A stretch of DNA of 64,000 nt from Lamellibrachia satsuma (lineage: Eukaryota; Annelida; Polychaeta; Sabellida; Siboglinidae), in NCBI GenBank assembly GCA_033239005.1, contig BSQZ01000099.1:999501-1063500 (forward strand). The letters are read 5' to 3'. The number at the start of each line of letters is the position of its first letter. Within the stretch, counting starts at the first letter, position 1. The notes under the pieces are model-generated. The model had not been told where the DNA came from, made no database searches, and was given only the letters and a program-made list of their open reading frames with translations. Both the position numbers and the translations under genes were made by a program. Below, piece after piece: positions 59,652-64,000 of the stretch.

Positions 59652-60716
59652 CTAGTCTTTATAGTTGACGAGTCCCTTGGCATCGATCCAGCTGTTGAAG
59701 TGGGAGGAATGGCCGAACCATTTCACCAGAGCTTCCTTTCGTCTACCGACCGTACGGCGTTTCAGTACCGCTTCAACACGGTACACCTTATCAAAGGGTA
59801 CCGTCACCTTCTGCAGCTCCAGTTCGTAGAAGGTACCCTCCAGCACTTCGCCGAGATCGTCCCGCAGCCGATACACGGGTGGATCGGAGGGTGAACCTCG
59901 TGTATCGTGAACAACTCTTCGCTCCAGTTCGTCTCGTAGCCCTTTTCGAACGTGCGTTTGTACTTGCTGACACGCACGCGATCCGACACGTGCAACTTGG
60001 GCACGCCCTTACCATCGTGACCGTACAGACGTTGCCACACCTGTTCCTGGTTCTGTGCATTCACCTGTGACGGAGCCATACCGATCATGCGGTGGCGGGC
60101 ATTGTTATACGATCGCATCAGGTCCGGAAGGATGTCGATGAACCGCCACGTCTGGTGTTTCGTGAAGTAGCGCCACATGCGCTTCTTCAACGTTCCGTTG
60201 AACCGTTCCACGACGGCTGCCTTCGTCTCCGCGTTGTGCGTGTAGAAGTAATGTATGTCGTAACGCTTCAATAGCGCCTGAACGGATTTGTTCCGGAATT
60301 CTGTGCCTTTATCCGTCTGCAAGGTCTGGGGCGAACGTCGACGAACGTGGATTGCAGCGCCGCCACCAACGACGCCGCGGACTTGTTCTTCATGGGAACA
60401 CACCAGGCCACTTTCGAGAAGACGTCGATCATCGTGAGGAGAAAGGCCATGCCGTTGTTGAAGCGTTTGACCTTCGACATGTCCACGAGATCGGCCTGCC
60501 ACTGCTGAGGCATACCACCCACGATGACTTGTCGTCTCTGAAATGACGTCTCGCTGGTTTGTGTAAGGTGTAGGTGTCCTGTGCCGACAACCATGCCTTG
60601 ACGGTCTTCTCTGGCAGGCGCGCGACGCGTCGCAAGCCAGCGACGCCTCCATAACTGCCTACCTTCGTGGGATCGAAGTAGACCCCACTCAAGGTGCGGT
60701 CTCCCCTCTGTGCCAT
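59652..60716 (-). pseudogene. integrase (P3), three frameshifts
   Basis: Single-base losses relative to P2 near 59890 (G run), 60329 (G run) and 60537 (T). Total length is exactly three bases shorter than P2's gene. All DDE residues and the chromodomain-like end are present in their respective frames. Confidence 0.8.
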
Positions 60717-60877
60717 CAAAAGAGGAGGACCGATGCGTTGACGGGGGTGGTGGTGACGTTGACTCCGGAGTACGACTGCTGACGAATGACGAGGAGCACG
60801 CCGACGTGTACTAGGACACACACTATGGCACCCACAACGCAAGCGGTGGAACAACAACGGTCTAGTAGCGTAACCAT
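60716..60877 (-). CDS. tiny membrane protein A (53 aa, P3)
   Basis: Same start, helix and LLF end as in P1 and P2, with two extra residues; overlaps the integrase start (TGATG). Confidence 0.6.
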   Translation of the reverse strand: MVTLLDRCCSTACVVGAIVCVLVHVGVLLVIRQQSYSGVNVTTTPVNASVLLF

Positions 60878-60996
60878 AGTCTGAATAACACCTGTTGTAT
60901 AAGAACGCCGGCTGCAACGTCTCCCAGCAAGGTGAGTCCTTCGAACAATAGCGCAGCGACGAGGGAACGGTACGCGTCCTGTGGATCGACGAGCAT
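60862..60996 (-). CDS. tiny membrane protein B2 (44 aa, P3)
   Basis: MLVDPQDAYRSLVAALLFEG start, QQVLFRLW end. Same duplication as in P2, so it predates the P2/P3 split. Confidence 0.5.
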   Translation of the reverse strand: MLVDPQDAYRSLVAALLFEGLTLLGDVAAGVLIQQVLFRLWLRY

Positions 60997-61031
60997 GACG
61001 AACACTGAGCTAGGGACACGCGTCGTACCAC

Positions 61032-61280
61032 CTTATACGGTGTTCCGTCCAGCCAATGACGACGAAGTCTTGCGTGATGTGGGGGAGGGTGGGTGGGTGG
61101 ACGAGGAATGGTCCGTTCGTCGAGCGAGGGGGGTTCGAATAACGCCTGTTGCATATCACTCTGGAGTATACCGTGAGCAATCATGTAAAGTCCACTGATA
61201 AATATCGCACCGACGATGGAGCGGTACACGTCGTCCTGTGGATCGGGCGACATGACGAACACTGCGCTCCGGACACGCAT
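61032..61280 (-). pseudogene. tiny membrane protein B1 with duplicated tail (P3), frameshifted
   Basis: Starts MRVRSAVFVMSPDPQDDVYR as in P2; one base is lost in a G run near 61080, so the tail reads through the next genes. The 283-aa ORF that results is not a real fusion. Confidence 0.5.
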
Positions 61281-61289
61281 CGCACCATC

Positions 61290-62075
61290 CTATAGGTTGT
61301 CCCAACCAGCCACTGACGACACCGCCTTGCGTGATTCGGGGGGTGGGGTGGGCATGGTATGTTCCATTCGACGGCTCTGACGGACGAGGGGTGACCAACT
61401 TAGCGATCGTCGTGCACTACCCGATGCAGCACGCGGAGTAGCACGTGACCGACGAGAGGGAGTGACCGGCGGGTCCGGCCGTATGTAGGCTCTCCTGGAG
61501 ACGTTACCGACCAACGTCAAGGGTAGGTTGATGGCACGGAGTTGTCGGGCGAATGGCTGCCAACCCGTCGGCGCGGTCTTACTCTTGCTCTTACGCAACA
61601 GATCGTTAACGAGATCCACCACGTTACTTCCGCCAACCGGCACGCCCTCGTGTATCAGTTCGCCGCGATCGGTCCACGTGACGTCTCTCTTGAGATGCTC
61701 CATCAAACGGCTGGCTTTGGCCTTCATGGTCTTGGGAACGGTGGCCAAGACGGTGGCCTCCAGTCCGCTGATAGGGGCTGGTGCCGTACCCTCCGACCCC
61801 GACTCCGACGTCGCCTCCGACTCGTTCACCGTGACCACGCGTAGCGGTTCCTTGACGCGTTTATTGGCCAAGACGTTGTACCGCTGCAACACCTGATTAT
61901 ACAGGGTCACCTTGGTCCCGTCGTCTAGGTCCGTTCTATCTAGGATGGTCTTCATCTCGTCATCGAGGGCTTGCACCTTCCTGCCTATGGTGTCGGTTGC
62001 GGGTGGGGGTGGGGGTGACCGCAGCGCGTCCAACAGTCGCGGGTCCACCAAGGCCATCCTGCGTGCGTGCTCCAT
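61290..62075 (-). CDS. conserved Polinton protein, 261 aa (P3)
   Basis: Intact; MEHARRMALVDPRLLD start, same helices and basic end as P2 with scattered substitutions. Confidence 0.65.
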   Translation of the reverse strand: MEHARRMALVDPRLLDALRSPPPPPATDTIGRKVQALDDEMKTILDRTDLDDGTKVTLYNQVLQRYNVLANKRVKEPLRVVTVNESEATSESGSEGTAPAPISGLEATVLATVPKTMKAKASRLMEHLKRDVTWTDRGELIHEGVPVGGSNVVDLVNDLLRKSKSKTAPTGWQPFARQLRAINLPLTLVGNVSRRAYIRPDPPVTPSRRSRATPRAASGSARRSLSWSPLVRQSRRMEHTMPTPPPESRKAVSSVAGWDNL

Positions 62076-62447
62076 TTATCCACCTCGAGTCAGCGCCTGT
62101 CGGAGCAAGGGTAGCAAGACCGTACTTGCCAACGGTGCTAGGAAGGCCGATAGGAAACCGCCGCTCTGTCCCTCGCCAACCTGCGGCTGCAGCAAGATGC
62201 GTCTTCGTCTGGCAGCGACCGTTCGTTTATTAGCCAACTCGCGTAATTTCGTCTTGTATTTATTCAATCGTCGCCTCTGTATGGCGGACACTGGAATGTT
62301 CCTTGTCAGTATGGTGTAGGCACACTCGGCCAGTGCACACAGCAGATCGGCGTCGGCGTTGGCGATGATGGCCTTTTTAATTTTGTTGTTCTTGACTCTG
62401 GCCAGAGCCTGTATGCACACGATGTGTCTCTTCACCAGGGCAGACAT
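62076..62447 (-). CDS. small basic protein with hydrophobic C-terminus (P3)
   Basis: 123 aa from MSALVKRHIVCIQALARV; near-identical to P2 34253-34624. Stop directly abuts the next gene's start. Confidence 0.6.
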   Translation of the reverse strand: MSALVKRHIVCIQALARVKNNKIKKAIIANADADLLCALAECAYTILTRNIPVSAIQRRRLNKYKTKLRELANKRTVAARRRRILLQPQVGEGQSGGFLSAFLAPLASTVLLPLLRQALTRGG

Positions 62448-62484
62448 GATGCGAATGAAGAGACTATCCACACACGCGGTCGTT

Positions 62485-63140
62485 TTATACCTTCGGCAGG
62501 TACACGTACTGAACACGGTCGTCTGGAAATATGGCCGTGCGCAGACGCATGTCCTCGGGCGTGTCCTGTTTGAGATCGATCAATAGATAACCGTACGGTA
62601 CCGCCGTGGCGTCTTTAAACGCCTCTTGCACGAACTTGCCGCGTCCCGGATACATCTGCCGCGCCAAGGTCGCCATCTGCGATGCGTCGCGTGGATTCTT
62701 GAACACCACCATGTACTGGGAATTCAGACTGATGGTGCGACTCTCTTTGTTTTTAGGGAACAGGTTCTGTACGAGATACAGCACGGACGTGTTCCTGTGG
62801 TGACTTTTTTAGTGAACAGGGTCGTGACCCGTTCGTCCGTTTCCGCCATGAGATCGTCTATGACGATGAGGTTCCTCGTCGTCGGAACGAACATGTCCGC
62901 CGTCGGTAACCCTTCCTCGAATCGCACGTGACCCAGGCCCGTCGTTGCGTCAGCCTCTTGCCATTCTCCGTAACACCACGTTATCTGTTCGGGTGGCGGA
63001 TCGATCATCGCAGCGGCGTGACGCAACATACGCGTCACGAAAGTGCTCTTGCCGCATCCCGTCGGTCCGGCGACGATGCACGTGAAGGGGTGTTTCCATC
63101 GGGCATCCATGATCGCGTATGAAACGAGTGCAGCGTGCAT
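62485..63140 (-). pseudogene. packaging ATPase (P3), frameshifted
   Basis: Walker A GPTGCGKST and Walker B LIVIDDL in the first frame (62724-63140); a T run near 62805-62810 has six T against seven in P2, which shifts the rest (62485-62784). Confidence 0.85.
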
Positions 63141-63151
63141 CGCCTTTTCTA

Positions 63152-64000
63152 CTATACGTCCACCGGACCCGTGCTCACCCCGTCCTCGTGCACCACGCGT
63201 TTGGCGTAAAAGTAGGTGAGTGCATCCCGTACCTGCACGTACGTCATCACGCTAGAATTATGCACCCGGAAACCACGGTTCGATCCACCTCCGCTCCGAC
63301 GGTCGGTGAGCACCGCCAGGAACGCGTCCTTGTCGATCGTGTTGCACCTTTTGTTCAGTCCTTTGGTGCTGTACTTGTCGGTCGCTCCGAAACAATAGTA
63401 CGTCTTGCTGCACAACCCCACGAACCCGTCGCCGGACCACTCGACCTTGAACAGACCCGGTGTCCTCTTGTCGAACGCTCTTCGCGCCTTACAGCACGCA
63501 TCGTCTCCGACCCACGGTCGATTGGCGAGACGACAGCGCACGTACTCGTTCCGATGGTCGTCGCAACATTCCGACGGGAGCCATTCGGAGCGGTGCCGGA
63601 AGTAATGTTCTCGTAGTTCCGGGGTCACGAGGGCGTCGACGGACTCGTCGGCCAAGGCCAAATAGGCGGAATCTGTATCTGTCTCGCAGTACTGAAACAG
63701 AGGGCGCTCCACGTATCTGACGATGAAGTCGTAATAGAACTGCAACATGCGCATCTTGGCGTATTGCAGAACGAAGAATCCCACGTGTATGGGTAGGGTG
63801 TACTTGACGACTTTCTTGTTCAACTCTATCTCGTACGCGTCGTCGACGACCATATCGAGTTGTCGGAACCGTTTATCGTTGACCAGGAGCGATGCCGCCT
63901 TCTCCGTGCAGTAGCTGACGTCACGATGTCGGTCGACGTTGGTGATGGTCTTTCCGTAGCCCGAGTTCCCCAGCAACTTCATGGTGTCCGCGATGATGGC
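63152..64000 (-). CDS. DNA polymerase B, C-terminal part (P3), cut by window end
   Basis: Reads from upstream of MKLLGNSGYGKTITN (KxxNSxYG motif) through TDTDSAYLAL (catalytic motif C) to the stop at 63152. Open over its whole length in the window. Near-identical to P2. Confidence 0.85.
   Translation of the reverse strand, partial: AIIADTMKLLGNSGYGKTITNVDRHRDVSYCTEKAASLLVNDKRFRQLDMVVDDAYEIELNKKVVKYTLPIHVGFFVLQYAKMRMLQFYYDFIVRYVERPLFQYCETDTDSAYLALADESVDALVTPELREHYFRHRSEWLPSECCDDHRNEYVRCRLANRPWVGDDACCKARRAFDKRTPGLFKVEWSGDGFVGLCSKTYYCFGATDKYSTKGLNKRCNTIDKDAFLAVLTDRRSGGGSNRGFRVHNSSVMTYVQVRDALTYFYAKRVVHEDGVSTGPVDV

Larger units (their letters stand above)
55763..64000 (-). mobile_element. Polinton/Maverick element P3, left 8.2 kb
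   Basis: Terminus AGTAGTATACGGAGG directly abuts gypsy integrase sequence; the six bases before it (GATGGC, 55757-55762) should be the TSD. Gene order and sequence follow P2 closely from protease to the C-terminal half of the polymerase, where the window ends. Five genes carry single-base indels. Confidence 0.9.

Overview
This is a eukaryotic, almost certainly invertebrate animal, genomic window made almost entirely of mobile DNA. I see no ordinary host gene, rRNA or tRNA. Evidence for a eukaryote: GT-AG introns with conserved phase, TATA boxes, AATAAA signals, Ty3/gypsy retrotransposons, a PIF/Harbinger transposon with its MADF partner gene, and several Polinton/Maverick (adintovirus-like) elements. 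The species cannot be named from sequence alone.

Layout. 1-3182: 3' part of a decayed gypsy element ending in a probable LTR. 3183-6298: left remnant of an old Polinton (host element H), ending at the start codon of its polymerase gene. 6299-20379: Polinton P1 (14,081 bp), with TIRs and a 6-bp target duplication AACGTC, inserted into the second to fourth codons of H's polymerase gene. 20386-23411: the rest of H's polymerase pseudogene. 23401-27244: scrambled Polinton accessory genes. 27355-27428: a 74-bp palindrome. 27604-27769 and 46032-47124: a Harbinger transposon (MADF exons and DDE transposase), split by Polinton P2 (27936-45784, 17,849 bp, TSD CACGTC) inside an intron. 48449-49655 and 52821-55762: a second gypsy element, interrupted by a truncated Polinton right end P4 (about 49656-52820), with a 21-copy minisatellite grown from its reverse transcriptase. 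55763-64000: Polinton P3, inserted in the gypsy integrase and running off the window.

The Polintons share one plan. On the minus strand lie adenain-like protease, capsid protein, core-like protein, penton-like protein, membrane protein, integrase with chromodomain, two or three tiny membrane proteins, a conserved 261-263 aa protein, a small basic protein, packaging ATPase and a protein-primed-type DNA polymerase B with zinc fingers and an OTU-like segment. Upstream of the polymerase is an accessory arm seen in P1 and P2: an alternatively spliced X/Y locus, an RPA-type OB-fold protein, a NADAR-domain protein, and a divergent two-exon gene Z on the plus strand. P1 has lost the polymerase core, ATPase and small basic gene by one deletion of about 3.9 kb, so it looks non-autonomous.

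The most interesting system is the X/Y locus. A first exon carrying SUMO-interaction-like motifs ends in a strong phase-0 splice donor. It can be read through (protein X), or joined in frame to exon Y, and probably to a tandem set of two (P1) or three (P2) related short terminal exons, all phase 0. This resembles the early-gene alternative splicing of nuclear DNA viruses. Together with NADAR (reversal of ADP-ribosylation) and RPA-like genes it suggests a host-interaction and replication arm in these elements.

Nearly every large gene has at least one copy broken by a single-base indel, often in a homopolymer, so either mild decay or assembly error must be considered.
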